Counted from the first letter of the stretch, positions 16,911-25,888 are shown. The stretch is DNA of 64,000 bases from Spartobacteria bacterium (GCA_003167365.1 PMTM01000021.1:46294-110293); one strand, 5' to 3'. The notes: generated from the letters alone by a model not told the origin. Made by a program: numbers and translations.

Positions 16911-19900
16911 ATGAACATTTCGGAGCCATTCATTCGCCGGCCGGTCGGCACTTCCCTGCTCGCCGCTGGCGTGTTGTTGTTTGGAGCTCTGGCCTACCAT
17001 TTTCTTCCTGTCGCACCGCTTCCAAGTGTTGATTATCCGACAATCTCAGTCAGCGCACAGGAGCCTGGGGTCGATCCGGCCACCGCCGCTTCCTCATTGG
17101 CGGCGCCTCTGGAACGGCGTTTCGCACAAATTGCCGGGGTCTCGGAAATCACCTCCGTCAGTTCCTTAGGCGGATCGTCCATCACGATTCAGTTCGATCT
17201 CAATCGCGACATTAACGGCGCGGCCCGTGATGTCCAAAGCGCCATTAACGCCGCCGCCGGCGAATTGCCGACCGGCCTGCCGCAACCGCCCTCCTATCGC
17301 AAAGCCAATCCCGCCGACGCGCCGATTATGGTTCTGGCGATGACCTCGGACGTGTTGCCGTTGTCGCAGGTTTACAATCTGGCCGACCAAATCATCGGTC
17401 AGCGCATCAGTCAGGTGGACGGCGTCAGTCAGGTAATCCTCGGTGGTGGCGCGAACTCCGCGGTGCGCGTGCAGATGAATCCGGTGGCGCTCGCCTCGAT
17501 GGGTCTGAGCATCGAAGATATTCGCACCACGCTTTCGCAAGTGAACGTCCTGTCGCCCAAAGGCGCAATCGACGGGAATAACCAGCGTTTTGTCATCGCG
17601 AGCAACGACCAACTAACGCAGGCCGATCAATATCAGCCGATCATCGTCGCGTCGCGCAATGGCACGGCCATTCCACTGCGCGATGTCGGCACCGCGATTG
17701 ACGCGCAGGCAAACCGTGACCAGGCCGGCCTTTTCAACAACAAACGCGCCGTGCTGCTAGTCGTCTTTAAACAGCCCGGCGCCAACGTCGTGCGCACGAC
17801 CGATCAGATTCGCGCCATCCTTCCTCAACTGCGCACCTGGCTGCCTCCTTCCGTAAGCCTCGATATCATGAACGATCGCACCACCACGATCCGTGCTTCG
17901 GTCAACGATATTCAGCTGACCCTCGTTATTGCCATGGGTTTGGTCGTCGTGGTGATGTTTATTTTTCTGCGACATCTCTGGCCTACTTTTATCTCCGGTA
18001 TTACCATGCCGCTCTCCCTCGCCGGGACCTTCGGCGTGATGTGGCTCTGCGGCTATAGCCTCGATAATCTCTCGCTCATGGCCCTGACGGTCTCGACCGG
18101 CTTTGTTGTCGATGATGCGATCGTTGTCATCGAAAACATCGTGCGCTTCATCGAGAAGGGCGAGCCGCCGCTGCAAGCCGCGCTCAAAGGTGCGCGTCAG
18201 ATTGGATTCACTGTTATCTCGATCAGCATCTCACTGGTCGCAGTTTTCATCCCCCTGCTTTTCATGAGTGGTTACATCGGAAGGCTCTTCCATGAATTCG
18301 CCGTGACGCTAAGCGCCGCGATTCTTGTCTCTGCCGTCGTTTCCCTGACCCTTACCCCCATGCTCTGTGGCCGATTTTTGAAGAATGAAAATCCGCAGGA
18401 AAAACACGGCCGGTTTTATGAACTGAGCGAACGCGGCTTCAAAACGGTGCACAATTTCTACGCGCATACTTTGAAGTGGGTCCTCGGACACGAATATCTC
18501 ATGCTCATCGTCACGGCCGGGGCGTTCTTGGCAACGATCTACCTCTACCACACCGCGCCGACGGGAATATTCCCGCCGCAGGATACCGGCCAACTCAATG
18601 GCACGACCGATGCCGGACAGGACATCTCCTTCACCGCGATGGAAGAAAAGCAGGATCAACTTGTCAAAATCGTCATGGCCGATCCGGCGGTACAAGCCGT
18701 GGGATCGTTCTTCGGAGGAGGCGGCGGCTCGGCGGTCAACAATGGCCGCATGTTCGTTAGTCTGAAGCCGAAAGGATTCGGCAAGGACAAGCGTCAGGTT
18801 GACGCCGGGACGGTCGTCAACCGATTGCGCCCGAAGTTTGCCAAGGTTCCTGGAGCATATTTGTATCTCCAGCCCAGCACGGATATCCGCGCCGGCGGGC
18901 GATCCGCCAAGGCGCAATATATCTACGCCTTGACTGATCCGGATATTGACGAATTGAATACGTGGGCGCCGAAGCTTGTCGCCAAGTTGCAGCAGTATCC
19001 ACAGCTCAAGGACGCCAATACCGACCAGCAGTTTCGCGGCTTGCAGGAGAATGTCGTGATCGATCGCGATGCCGCCGCGCGTCTCGGCATTCAACCGCAA
19101 GCGGTTGACAGCACCCTTTACAGCGCGTTCGGCCAGCGACAGGTCTCGATCATTTATACGCAGCAAAACCAATATCACGTTGTGCTTGAGGTTGACCCGA
19201 AGTTCTACCTCGATCCGAGTTCGCTCGACAAAATCTACGTCAAATCGAATTCTGGAAATCAAGTGCCGCTAAGCACGATTGCGCATTTCGAACTGGCAAA
19301 TACCCCCCTTTCCATCAATCACCAGGGCCAATTCCCGTGCGTGAATATCTCTTTTGACGCAGCCCCGGGTGTTTCTTTGGGCGAAGCGACACAGTTGGTC
19401 GAACAAGCCAAACGCGAACTCGGAATGCCATCCAGTGTCAAGGGAGCATTTGCCGGCACCGCTCAAGTTTTCCAAGCGACCATGGCTACGATGCCGTGGC
19501 TGTTTCTAGCCGCCATTCTCGCTGTCTATATCGTGCTCGGTATGCTTTACGAAAGCCTTGTTCATCCCTGGACCATTCTTTCCACTTTGCCTTCTGCTGG
19601 CCTCGGCGCCCTTCTGGCCCTGAGGATTACCAATAACAATCTTGATTTGGTTTCGATGATTGGAATCATTTTGCTGATTGGGATAGTAAAGAAAAACGCA
19701 ATCATGATGGTTGACTTCGCTCTGGAGGTCGAACGCCACGAAGGACTCAGCCCCGAAGAATCGATTTACCAGGCGTGCCTCGTTCGCTTCCGGCCGATTA
19801 TGATGACGACAATGGCCGCGCTCTTCGGCGCATTGCCACTCGCCATCGGCATGGGGACCGGCAGCGAACTGCGCGTGCCGCTCGGCATCGCTATTGTCGG

Positions 19901-20063
19901 CGGCCTGATTGTCTCGCAAATCCTCACCTTGTACACAACGCCGGTTATCTACCTTGTTCTCGATCAACTCCGGCAGCGGTTTGAAAACTGGCGCCAGCGG
20001 AGAGCCAAGCACAAAGAACCAGTAGTTAAGGTCTCCCAGCCACTACCGCAGCCGGCTTCCTAA
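16911..20063 (+). CDS. RND multidrug efflux permease, second (MdtC-like)
   Basis: 1050 residues, strongly similar along its length to the preceding permease: NISEPFIRRPVGTSLLAAG at the start, STGFVVDDAIVVIENIVRF in TM4 with both relay aspartates, and GIVKKNAIMMVDFALEVE in TM10-11. It begins 12 bp after the first permease ends. In MdtABC the two permeases form a B2C trimer and only one subunit needs to translocate drug while the other drives protons; an analogous division is inference here. A distinctive Gly/Ser run (FFGGGGGSAVNNGR, near 601-614) lies in the porter loop of the second half and is absent from the first permease. Confidence 0.95.
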   Translation: MNISEPFIRRPVGTSLLAAGVLLFGALAYHFLPVAPLPSVDYPTISVSAQEPGVDPATAASSLAAPLERRFAQIAGVSEITSVSSLGGSSITIQFDLNRDINGAARDVQSAINAAAGELPTGLPQPPSYRKANPADAPIMVLAMTSDVLPLSQVYNLADQIIGQRISQVDGVSQVILGGGANSAVRVQMNPVALASMGLSIEDIRTTLSQVNVLSPKGAIDGNNQRFVIASNDQLTQADQYQPIIVASRNGTAIPLRDVGTAIDAQANRDQAGLFNNKRAVLLVVFKQPGANVVRTTDQIRAILPQLRTWLPPSVSLDIMNDRTTTIRASVNDIQLTLVIAMGLVVVVMFIFLRHLWPTFISGITMPLSLAGTFGVMWLCGYSLDNLSLMALTVSTGFVVDDAIVVIENIVRFIEKGEPPLQAALKGARQIGFTVISISISLVAVFIPLLFMSGYIGRLFHEFAVTLSAAILVSAVVSLTLTPMLCGRFLKNENPQEKHGRFYELSERGFKTVHNFYAHTLKWVLGHEYLMLIVTAGAFLATIYLYHTAPTGIFPPQDTGQLNGTTDAGQDISFTAMEEKQDQLVKIVMADPAVQAVGSFFGGGGGSAVNNGRMFVSLKPKGFGKDKRQVDAGTVVNRLRPKFAKVPGAYLYLQPSTDIRAGGRSAKAQYIYALTDPDIDELNTWAPKLVAKLQQYPQLKDANTDQQFRGLQENVVIDRDAAARLGIQPQAVDSTLYSAFGQRQVSIIYTQQNQYHVVLEVDPKFYLDPSSLDKIYVKSNSGNQVPLSTIAHFELANTPLSINHQGQFPCVNISFDAAPGVSLGEATQLVEQAKRELGMPSSVKGAFAGTAQVFQATMATMPWLFLAAILAVYIVLGMLYESLVHPWTILSTLPSAGLGALLALRITNNNLDLVSMIGIILLIGIVKKNAIMMVDFALEVERHEGLSPEESIYQACLVRFRPIMMTTMAALFGALPLAIGMGTGSELRVPLGIAIVGGLIVSQILTLYTTPVIYLVLDQLRQRFENWRQRRAKHKEPVVKVSQPLPQPAS

Positions 20064-20238
20064 AGTATCGTCAACGACCAAGAAAATCGCGCCGCAAGAC
20101 TGCTGCTCTGCCACCGCTCGCATGGTCACCGTCAGCCTAGGCGCAGCAGAGCTTAAGTAATCGCGACCATCGAACGGTGAATGGACACGCCCGTCCATTT
20201 GACGCTTCGTGCTTCCTCCGCAAATTAGGCTGCTTTCA

Positions 20239-20312
20239 GCGCCCGTAGCTCAACTGGATAGAGCATCTGACTACGGATCAGAAGGTTTGAAGTTCGAATC
20301 TTCACGGGCGCG
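20239..20312 (+). tRNA. tRNA-Arg (anticodon ACG)
   Basis: Folds into a complete cloverleaf: acceptor GCGCCCG pairs perfectly with CGGGCGC, D-arm GCTC/GAGC, anticodon stem TCTGA/TCAGA around loop CTACGGA giving anticodon ACG (read as ICG after A34 deamination), and T-arm TGAAG/CTTCA around TTCGAAT. CCA is not encoded. A GGCGCG/CGCGCC inverted repeat with a T-containing loop straddles the 3' end (20307-20326) and could act in termination or processing. Confidence 0.95.
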
Positions 20313-20332
20313 CTTCTTTTCGCGCCGTCTCA

Positions 20333-20734
20333 CTACGGCAAATACAAGGCTCTTCGCACCGAGACGGTCAGGCGACTGTTAACGCGCATGGCGTGCGCTT
20401 TTTGCAAACGCGCGATTGCATCTTCCACCTCGGGAGAGAAAACGCCGTCGATTCGGCCAACATAATAACCATTACGGCGCAAAGCCGTTTGTAGAGCGCC
20501 GACGTAGGCGGGATCGGAAGCAAGCTCCTTCCCCGACTTTGAATAGTAAAACAGACGCAAGGATTCGCGCGGCTCAAAATCCGTCGAGTTCAAAGGACCC
20601 GAAGTGAGCAGGCCCCACTCGTCTCTTTGCGCCAGAGGATCGGTGGAACGGAAGAAAGGGAAATCCGAAGCAAGCGCGGAGGTCGCGCACAGTCCAAACA
20701 ACGCAGCGATCAGGAAAAAGCGGGATGGTCTCAT
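20333..20734 (-). CDS. secreted peptidoglycan-binding-domain protein
   Basis: 133 residues. A clear signal sequence (MRPSRFFLIAALFGLCATSALA) precedes about 50 residues of unrecognised sequence and a C-terminal PG_binding_1-like three-helix domain: AYVGALQTALRRNGYYVG, RIDGVFSPEVEDAIARLQK. That domain binds muramyl peptides or glycan chains and usually targets a catalytic partner; no catalytic domain is attached here. The ATG at 20734 was chosen over the longer open frame because the signal sequence begins exactly there. It converges on the tRNA gene with 20 bp between them. Confidence 0.85.
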   Translation of the reverse strand: MRPSRFFLIAALFGLCATSALASDFPFFRSTDPLAQRDEWGLLTSGPLNSTDFEPRESLRLFYYSKSGKELASDPAYVGALQTALRRNGYYVGRIDGVFSPEVEDAIARLQKAHAMRVNSRLTVSVRRALYLP

Positions 20735-20828
20735 AAGTATAAAATGTCGTTCTGAAAACGGTGAGGCAAAGATCAGCCCCGAATCCATTCTGGGCAAGTC
20801 GCCGCGACTCGGGGAGACGAAACCACCA

Positions 20829-21743
20829 TCAAATCTCCACCTCGAACTGGCTCATGAGCTTGAAGGTTTCGTAGCGCTCTTTGATTTCATCCATCGACAG
20901 TTTGCGCAAACGATCGAGGCTAAAGGCTTCCACGGTAAAGCTCGCGAGCACGCTTCCGTAGATCATCGCTTTGCGCAGATCGGTGAATTGCACGTTCTTC
21001 ACTGCGCCCGCGAGGTATCCGGCCATACCGCCGGCGAACGTATCCCCTGCCCCAGTCGGGTCGTGAATGTCTTCAAGCGGATATGCGCCACAACTGAAAA
21101 ATTCGTCTTCACCGAAGAGCAGCGCGCCGTGTTCGCCTTTCTTGATTGCAACATAGCGCGGCCCAAGTTTGCGAATACTCCGGCCGGCTTTGATTAGGCT
21201 GGTCTCCTTCGTCATCTGGCGCGCTTCGCTGTCGTTTAAAATGAGCAGATCGACTCGCGGCAACAGCGCATCCAAATCTTTGCGCGTGGTCTCGATCCAA
21301 AGATCCATCGTGTCGGCGACGACAAAGCGAGGTTTTTCCATTTGATCGAGCACGTGCGATTGAAGCGCAGGAGCGATATTGGCAAGCAAGGTAAAATCGC
21401 TCTGACGATAGAAGGCTGGCAGCACCGGTTTGAAATGTTCGAAGACGTTTAGTGCAACCGAGCGCGTCTCGCGTGTGTTCAAGTCCCACGCATATTCACC
21501 GGACCAGCGAAAAGTTTTTCCATCGACACGCTGCACACCGTTGACGTCGATCTTGCGCGATTTCCAGAAGTCGAATTCGGACGCTGGAAAATCTTTGCCG
21601 ACAACGCCGACAAGTTTTACCGGCGAAAAGAAGCTAGCGCCCAACGCCGCGTACGACGCCGAGCCGCCGACCAAATCGGCGTGTTCTTCGACCGGCGTTT
21701 TGACGGTGTCGAGTGCAATAGATCCAACGACTAATAAAGACAT
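20829..21743 (-). CDS. PfkB-family carbohydrate/nucleoside kinase
   Basis: 304 residues with the ribokinase fold: N-terminal LLVVGSIALDTVKTP, the glycine pair GGSASYAALGASFF that closes on the sugar, ILNDSEARQM, and the C-terminal signature DPTGAGDTFAGGMAGYLAG containing the catalytic Asp. The family phosphorylates sugars or nucleosides with ATP; the residues visible do not settle the substrate. It is the last gene of a leftward group after thiE; the thiamine pathway also uses a ribokinase-fold kinase (ThiD/ThiM), but the sequence here looks like PfkB proper rather than ThiD. The start region is preceded by an ATTTCAG tandem repeat shared with the thiE end. Confidence 0.9.
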   Translation of the reverse strand: MSLLVVGSIALDTVKTPVEEHADLVGGSASYAALGASFFSPVKLVGVVGKDFPASEFDFWKSRKIDVNGVQRVDGKTFRWSGEYAWDLNTRETRSVALNVFEHFKPVLPAFYRQSDFTLLANIAPALQSHVLDQMEKPRFVVADTMDLWIETTRKDLDALLPRVDLLILNDSEARQMTKETSLIKAGRSIRKLGPRYVAIKKGEHGALLFGEDEFFSCGAYPLEDIHDPTGAGDTFAGGMAGYLAGAVKNVQFTDLRKAMIYGSVLASFTVEAFSLDRLRKLSMDEIKERYETFKLMSQFEVEI

Positions 21744-21754
21744 GGGAATTTACA

Positions 21755-21782
21755 ATTTCAGATTTCAGATTTCAGATTTCAG
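21755..21782. repeat. 7-bp tandem repeat (ATTTCAG)x4 spanning the thiE stop
   Basis: Four exact ATTTCAG units followed by a partial ATT. The repeat covers the last codons and stop of thiE (minus strand) and the leader of the downstream kinase gene. Gain or loss of units would change the ThiE C-terminus and the spacing to the next start, so copy number may vary. Confidence 0.9.
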
Positions 21783-22403
21783 ATTGAATAATCGTTTCGC
21801 GGTGCGTGCGTATTCGGCGACGTCTTCGGCTTGGAGTAACCCGGAGACAATCACAGCGCGTCGCGCGCCAGCAGCGATGACTTGATCGAGATTGTCGATC
21901 TTAATTCCGCCGATGCAAAAGATCGGCAACGTCACATCGACATGGACGCGTTTGATGTCGGCGAGACCGATCGGCTTGTAATCTGGCTTCGTCGGTGTGG
22001 CGAAGATTGGACCGAAACCGATGTAATCGGCGCCCTCGCTCTGTGCAGCGATAGCTTGCGCGAGGGTGTGCGTGGATTTGCCAACGATCACATTTCGTCC
22101 CGCTTTTTCGCGGACAACGGCAATTGGATCGTCATCCTGGCCGACGTGCACGCCTTCCACCGGAAGACGGCGCGCGATTTCGGCGTGATCGTTCACGATC
22201 AACGGTATGGAAGATCGAGATGTAATTGTGTGAAGCTCGGCCGCGAGATCGGTGAGTTCGTCCAGCGATTTCTGCTTCCCGCGAAGCTGGATAAGATCGA
22301 CATCTCCTTCGAGCATCGCTTCGGTTACGCGCAGCGCGTTGGCTGCATTTACGTAATTGAGATCAACAATCCCGTAGAGCCGACAATGCGTGAGGTCCGC
22401 CAC
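21765..22403 (-). CDS. thiE: thiamine-phosphate synthase
   Basis: 212 residues with the TIM-barrel pattern of ThiE: RLYGIVDLNY, LIQLRGK (pyrophosphate-binding Arg), PLIVNDHAEIA, GVHVGQDD, IVGKSTHTLAQA, GADYIGFGPIFATPTK and the closing IFCIGGI. It joins HMP-pyrophosphate and thiazole phosphate into thiamine phosphate. The last residues NLKSEI are encoded inside the ATTTCAG tandem repeat, so the C-terminus is repeat-derived. It starts 5 bp after accC ends, so it is probably co-transcribed with the acetyl-CoA carboxylase genes; no TPP riboswitch is apparent in front of it. Confidence 0.95.
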   Translation of the reverse strand: MADLTHCRLYGIVDLNYVNAANALRVTEAMLEGDVDLIQLRGKQKSLDELTDLAAELHTITSRSSIPLIVNDHAEIARRLPVEGVHVGQDDDPIAVVREKAGRNVIVGKSTHTLAQAIAAQSEGADYIGFGPIFATPTKPDYKPIGLADIKRVHVDVTLPIFCIGGIKIDNLDQVIAAGARRAVIVSGLLQAEDVAEYARTAKRLFNLKSEI

Positions 22404-22408
22404 GCTAA

Positions 22409-23794
22409 TTATTCGCGCAAACGCGACACCGTCGGTTTGAGCTCAAAGTGTTCCGAGGACATTACGCGTTCGACAAAGCCGGTGTCGTAATTGCCGGCGC
22501 GAAATTCCGCGTTACGCATAATAGCGCTGTGAAATGGCACCGTCGTCTTGATTCCGGTAATGTAATATTCCTCCAGCGCCCGGCGCATTCGATCGATCGC
22601 CGATTCACGCGTGGCGCCGATCGTGATCAGCTTCGCAATCATGGAATCGTAATACGGCGGCACGACGTAACCGGTATAGGCGTGCGAATCAATGCGCACA
22701 CCGCGCCCGCCCGGCGCGTAATAAAATGCGATGCGGCCCGGTGACGGCTGGAAATCTTTCGCAGGGTCTTCCGCGTTGATCCGGCATTGAATAGCGTGAA
22801 GCCGCGGGGTCGCATTTTGAACGTGCGGCGAAAGCTTCTCCCCAGCGGCGATGCGAATCTGTTCCTTAACCAAGTCGCAGCCGTAGACTTCCTCCGTGAT
22901 CGTGTGTTCGACCTGGATGCGCGTGTTCATCTCGATGAAAAAATAATGGCCTTTGTCATCGACCAGGAATTCGATCGTGCCGGCGTTTTGGTAACCAACC
23001 GAGTTGGCCAGCTTCACCGCGGCAGCGCCCATTTTTTTCCGCAGCGACGCGGTCATGAGCGGCGACGGACATTCTTCGATTACCTTTTGGTTGCGCCGTT
23101 GAATGGAACAGTCGCGTTCACCCAGGTGCACGGTGTGTCCGTGCGAGTCGGCCATGATTTGAAACTCGATGTGATGCGGATTGACGATCAGTTTTTCGAT
23201 GTAAACATCGGGATTTCCGAAAGCTTTCTCAGCCTCATGGCGCGCGCTATGATAACCGGTCATGAGACTCGGCTCGTTGTGCGCCATGCGCATCCCGCGC
23301 CCGCCGCCGCCAGCCACCGCTTTGATCATCACCGGATAGCCGATCTTCTTCGCGACCTTCATCGCCTCTTTCTCCGTCTCGACTATGCCGTCGCTTCCAG
23401 GAGTAATCGGCACGCCGGCTTTGCGAGCGTAAGTCCGTGCGGAATTCTTGTCGCCCATCGCGTGCATCGCGCTCGACGGCGGTCCGATGAACTTGATTTT
23501 GCAGCTCTCACAGACTTCGGCAAAGTGCGCATTCTCCGCCAGAAAACCGTAGCCGGGATGAATGGCATCGACGTCGCCCACTTCCGCCGCGCTCAGAATC
23601 CGATCGATTTTTAGATAACTCTCGGAGCTTGGCGCTGCACCGATGCAGATCGATTCGTCGGCTAGCTGAACGTGCAATGAATCGACATCCGCTTCCGAAT
23701 AAACCGCCAGGGTGCGAATGCCCAACTCCTTGCATGCGCGAATGATCCGCAGCGCAATTTCACCTCGATTGGCAATCAGAATTTTTTCAAACAT
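22409..23794 (-). CDS. accC: acetyl-CoA carboxylase, biotin carboxylase subunit
   Basis: 461 residues, close to the usual 450. It begins [19 protein letters not shown] and shows the ATP-grasp features of biotin carboxylase: [14 protein letters not shown], the catalytic region [18 protein letters not shown], and [14 protein letters not shown]. It carboxylates the biotin on the AccB protein using bicarbonate and ATP, the first half-reaction of fatty acid synthesis. accB lies immediately upstream (65-bp gap carrying an 18-bp palindrome) and thiE follows within 5 bp. The usual Pro of the VEHPVTE motif is replaced by Thr, a conservative detail also seen in some other phyla. Confidence 0.97.
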   Translation of the reverse strand: MFEKILIANRGEIALRIIRACKELGIRTLAVYSEADVDSLHVQLADESICIGAAPSSESYLKIDRILSAAEVGDVDAIHPGYGFLAENAHFAEVCESCKIKFIGPPSSAMHAMGDKNSARTYARKAGVPITPGSDGIVETEKEAMKVAKKIGYPVMIKAVAGGGGRGMRMAHNEPSLMTGYHSARHEAEKAFGNPDVYIEKLIVNPHHIEFQIMADSHGHTVHLGERDCSIQRRNQKVIEECPSPLMTASLRKKMGAAAVKLANSVGYQNAGTIEFLVDDKGHYFFIEMNTRIQVEHTITEEVYGCDLVKEQIRIAAGEKLSPHVQNATPRLHAIQCRINAEDPAKDFQPSPGRIAFYYAPGGRGVRIDSHAYTGYVVPPYYDSMIAKLITIGATRESAIDRMRRALEEYYITGIKTTVPFHSAIMRNAEFRAGNYDTGFVERVMSSEHFELKPTVSRLRE

Positions 23795-23833
23795 GGAATT
23801 GGCGCGAGCTTCTAGCTTGCGAATCGATACAGA

Positions 23834-23851
23834 CGCTCGCCGCGGCGAGCG
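23834..23851. repeat. perfect 18-bp palindrome in the accB-accC gap
   Basis: CGCTCGCCG followed directly by its complement CGGCGAGCG, located between accB and accC. A second imperfect inverted sequence (GCGAGCTTCTAGCTTGC) lies just before it. As the two genes must be co-expressed, this is more likely a processing or repeat-family hairpin than a strong terminator; no T-tract follows. Confidence 0.7.
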
Positions 23852-23859
23852 CTACATTC

Positions 23860-24300
23860 TTAGCGAACCCGGAAAAGCACCTGACCAAACTGCACCGGCT
23901 TGCCGTTCTCGGCCACGACTTCAGCGATGACGCCGCTGGTCTCTGCTTTGATTTCATTCATCACCTTCATCGCCTCGATAATGCAAACCACGCTTTCTCC
24001 GGTGATCTCTTTGCCAACATCGACAAACGGCGGCGCGTCCGGCGAGCCTCCGCGATAAAACGTGCCCACCATCGGCGCAACGATATCTTTAAGGGACGCG
24101 GCGCCGCTCGATTTTCCGGCGGCTGCTTCAGCAGTTGTCACCGCTGGCACTGATGAAACAATGATAGGTGCAGCCAAAGCCGTCTGGTCGCCGGCGCCCT
24201 TTTGCAATTTGAGTCGAAACCCGTCCTTCTCCATCTCGAAGACCGAGAGATCGTTCTTCCTCATCAAATCGATGATGGCTTTGATATCTTTAAGTTCCAC
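23860..24300 (-). CDS. accB: acetyl-CoA carboxylase biotin carboxyl carrier protein
   Basis: About 146 residues. The N-terminus VELKDIKAIIDLMRKNDLS is the standard BCCP start, followed by an Ala/Ser-rich linker and the biotinyl domain (about 70-146) with the biotinylation motif EAMKVMNEI and the closing QFGQVLFRVR. I chose the GTG at 24300 because the family begins there; an in-frame TTG at 24357 would add 19 residues unlike other AccB proteins, and that TTG is part of a plausible -35 box. The gene heads the leftward accB-accC-thiE-pfkB group and is divergent from the pseudouridine synthase. Confidence 0.93.
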   Translation of the reverse strand: MELKDIKAIIDLMRKNDLSVFEMEKDGFRLKLQKGAGDQTALAAPIIVSSVPAVTTAEAAAGKSSGAASLKDIVAPMVGTFYRGGSPDAPPFVDVGKEITGESVVCIIEAMKVMNEIKAETSGVIAEVVAENGKPVQFGQVLFRVR

Positions 24301-24327
24301 GGTGGTTGGATGGTCGAGTGAGGCGTT

Positions 24328-24357
24328 TAGGTAAAGCGCTTTTCCCAGCGAGGTCAA
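24328..24357 (-). promoter_or_regulatory. candidate sigma70-type promoter of accB
   Basis: On the minus strand TTGACC (24357-24352) is followed after 18 bp by TACCTA (24333-24328), about 27 bp before the GTG chosen for accB. The -35 box is a good match, the -10 weak. This is the only supporting evidence. Confidence 0.3.
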
Positions 24358-24419
24358 GTCAACGAATCACCGGCAAGATCGACATATACCCCTCGGTGAT
24401 TTCAATTAGTGAAGAGCCC

Positions 24420-25187
24420 ATGAGCAAATCGGTAAGAGTATCGCGCGATTTCGCAATCATCGATGAAACGGATGATTATCTCGTCGTCGATAAGCCGCCG
24501 TTTCTTCTTGTCCATCCGACCAAACCGGACGGACAGCCGACGTTGTGGAAAGAATTGCGCGACCTGCTCGCTTTTGAGATCGCGAACGGCGGCCAGGTTT
24601 CACTCGTGAATCGGCTCGATCGGGAGACCAGCGGGCTTGTGTTGGTGGCGAAAACATCGGCAGCGGCGCGCCGTTTCGGTCTCGCCATGCAAGAGCAGCG
24701 ATTGAAAAAGCAATATCTCGCGATTGTTTTCGGCTGGCCGGATTGGGATGAGCGAACGGTCGATGCGCCGCTGGATCGACAAGGCAAACATCAATCGTCG
24801 GCGATTTGGTTGAAACAGATGATTCATCCGGCGGGTGCACAGGCTCAGACTGAGTTTCGTGTTGAGCGGCGATTTACAAGATCGACAAGCGCCGGAGAGC
24901 AGTTCGCCTTGCTCCGAGCAATTCCGCGCACTGGGCGCACCCATCAGATCCGCGTCCACCTCGCTTCCATCGGTCATCCGGTCGTTGGCGACAAAATCTA
25001 CGGACCGAACGAACGGCTTTATCTTCAATTCATCGAGACCGGCTGGACCGCGGAACTAGAGCGACAGCTACTCTTGCCGCGGCACGCTCTTCATTCGACC
25101 AAGCTTGCGATCGAGGGCGAAAAGGAGTGGACGAGCCCGCTCTATGTCGATCTCGCTGGATTTCTAAACTGTAGCGGCGATCTATGA
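24420..25187 (+). CDS. RluA-family RNA pseudouridine synthase
   Basis: 255 residues from the ATG at 24420, which has GAAGAG upstream; the longer open frame has no family similarity. Motifs of the RluA/RluD group are present: DYLVVDKPPFLLVHPT, VNRLDRETSGLVLVAKT with the catalytic Asp, KQYLAIVFGWPD, and the RTHQIRVHLASIGHPVVGDKIYG block. It isomerises uridine to pseudouridine in rRNA or tRNA; which site is unknown. There is no S4 domain, so it resembles RluA/TruC rather than RluD. The last codons (CSGDL-stop) are encoded by a hairpin repeat element starting at 25171, so the C-terminus and stop are repeat-derived. Confidence 0.93.
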   Translation: MSKSVRVSRDFAIIDETDDYLVVDKPPFLLVHPTKPDGQPTLWKELRDLLAFEIANGGQVSLVNRLDRETSGLVLVAKTSAAARRFGLAMQEQRLKKQYLAIVFGWPDWDERTVDAPLDRQGKHQSSAIWLKQMIHPAGAQAQTEFRVERRFTRSTSAGEQFALLRAIPRTGRTHQIRVHLASIGHPVVGDKIYGPNERLYLQFIETGWTAELERQLLLPRHALHSTKLAIEGEKEWTSPLYVDLAGFLNCSGDL

Positions 25188-25230
25188 CCGCCGAATTATT
25201 TGGCTCTGGCGCTCATAGAGCGCCGCTACA
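25171..25230. repeat. double-hairpin repeat, family A, copy 1
   Basis: Starts GTAGCGGCG-TCTATGACCGCC and ends GGCGCTCATAGAGCGCCGCTAC. Left half and right half each fold into a hairpin (GGCG..CGCC around TATGA and GGCGCT..AGCGCC around CATAG), and the outer GTAGCGGCG/CGCCGCTAC ends pair with each other. The same design occurs at 55281-55341 and 61239-61300. This copy supplies the last five codons and stop of the pseudouridine synthase gene. Confidence 0.9.
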
Positions 25231-25282
25231 GAGGCGCGCGCCAATTGCAATCCGATCAACTCCCCATATCGTAGCGCGCCAG

Positions 25283-25888
25283 ATGAGAATTTATCGCGTC
25301 GCCTGCGTTTCGATCCTCGTCGCGATGTTCTCTGCGATTTCAACATTCGGCGGTGCCGAAGGCTCGTCTCCAAATGATCTCGACGCGCCGAATTTTGAAT
25401 CATCGGTCGAGTCCGCTTTTTTGTTCAGCATTCTTGGCAATCCGCATCGTTACCAAATCGGCGCCGAGTTTCTGACCGCCCGGGTGCGTTGGGGAATTAA
25501 CGAAAACGATAGCTGGTTGCGGGGTTACAACCAATTTTACGTGCTCGCGATGGCGGAGCCGATCTTCAGCGGACCGGAGAACCATTACTTTGGTATGTCG
25601 ACCGGCATGCGTTACAACTTTGTGCGTCCTAACTGGCGCTTGGTGCCTTACATTTCCGGCGGCGTCGGTTTGGGATGGATCGATAGCCACGCCAACATTC
25701 CCGGCGCGCAAGGCCAGGATTTTACTTTTAATATTCTGACCGCGGTCGGCGTCACTTATGAGATCAGTGATCGCTGGAAATTGAATGCCGGCGCTCTTTA
25801 TGAGCATCTTTCGAACGCCGGACAGACTTCGCCCAATCCCAGCACCAACCTTCTAGGCCCGCAAATAGGCGTTACCTACTCCTTTTGA
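25283..25888 (+). CDS. outer-membrane acyloxyacyl hydrolase / lipid A 3-O-deacylase (PagL-like)
   Basis: 201 residues. A signal sequence (MRIYRVACVSILVAMFSAIS) precedes an eight-strand-barrel-like protein with alternating hydrophobic strands. The last 35 residues contain YEHLSNAG, matching the PagL active-site pattern with catalytic His and Ser, and the C-terminus ends in Phe as outer-membrane barrels do (GPQIGVTYSF). PagL removes the 3-O acyl chain of lipid A, altering permeability and immune recognition. The ATG at 25283 fits the signal sequence; the longer open frame starts inside the repeat element. Family assignment is by motif only, so other small barrels remain possible. Confidence 0.75.
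   Translation: MRIYRVACVSILVAMFSAISTFGGAEGSSPNDLDAPNFESSVESAFLFSILGNPHRYQIGAEFLTARVRWGINENDSWLRGYNQFYVLAMAEPIFSGPENHYFGMSTGMRYNFVRPNWRLVPYISGGVGLGWIDSHANIPGAQGQDFTFNILTAVGVTYEISDRWKLNAGALYEHLSNAGQTSPNPSTNLLGPQIGVTYSF

Noticed and set aside
18309..19262. 317-codon minus-strand frame within the second RND permease
   Set aside because: Antisense shadow of an unmistakable RND protein; no motif.
21782..22480. TPP riboswitch expected for thiE
   Set aside because: thiE starts 5 bp after accC and no THI-box pattern is visible upstream.
22787..23614. 275-codon plus-strand frame opposite accC
   Set aside because: AccC is certain on the minus strand; this is a complementary-frame shadow.
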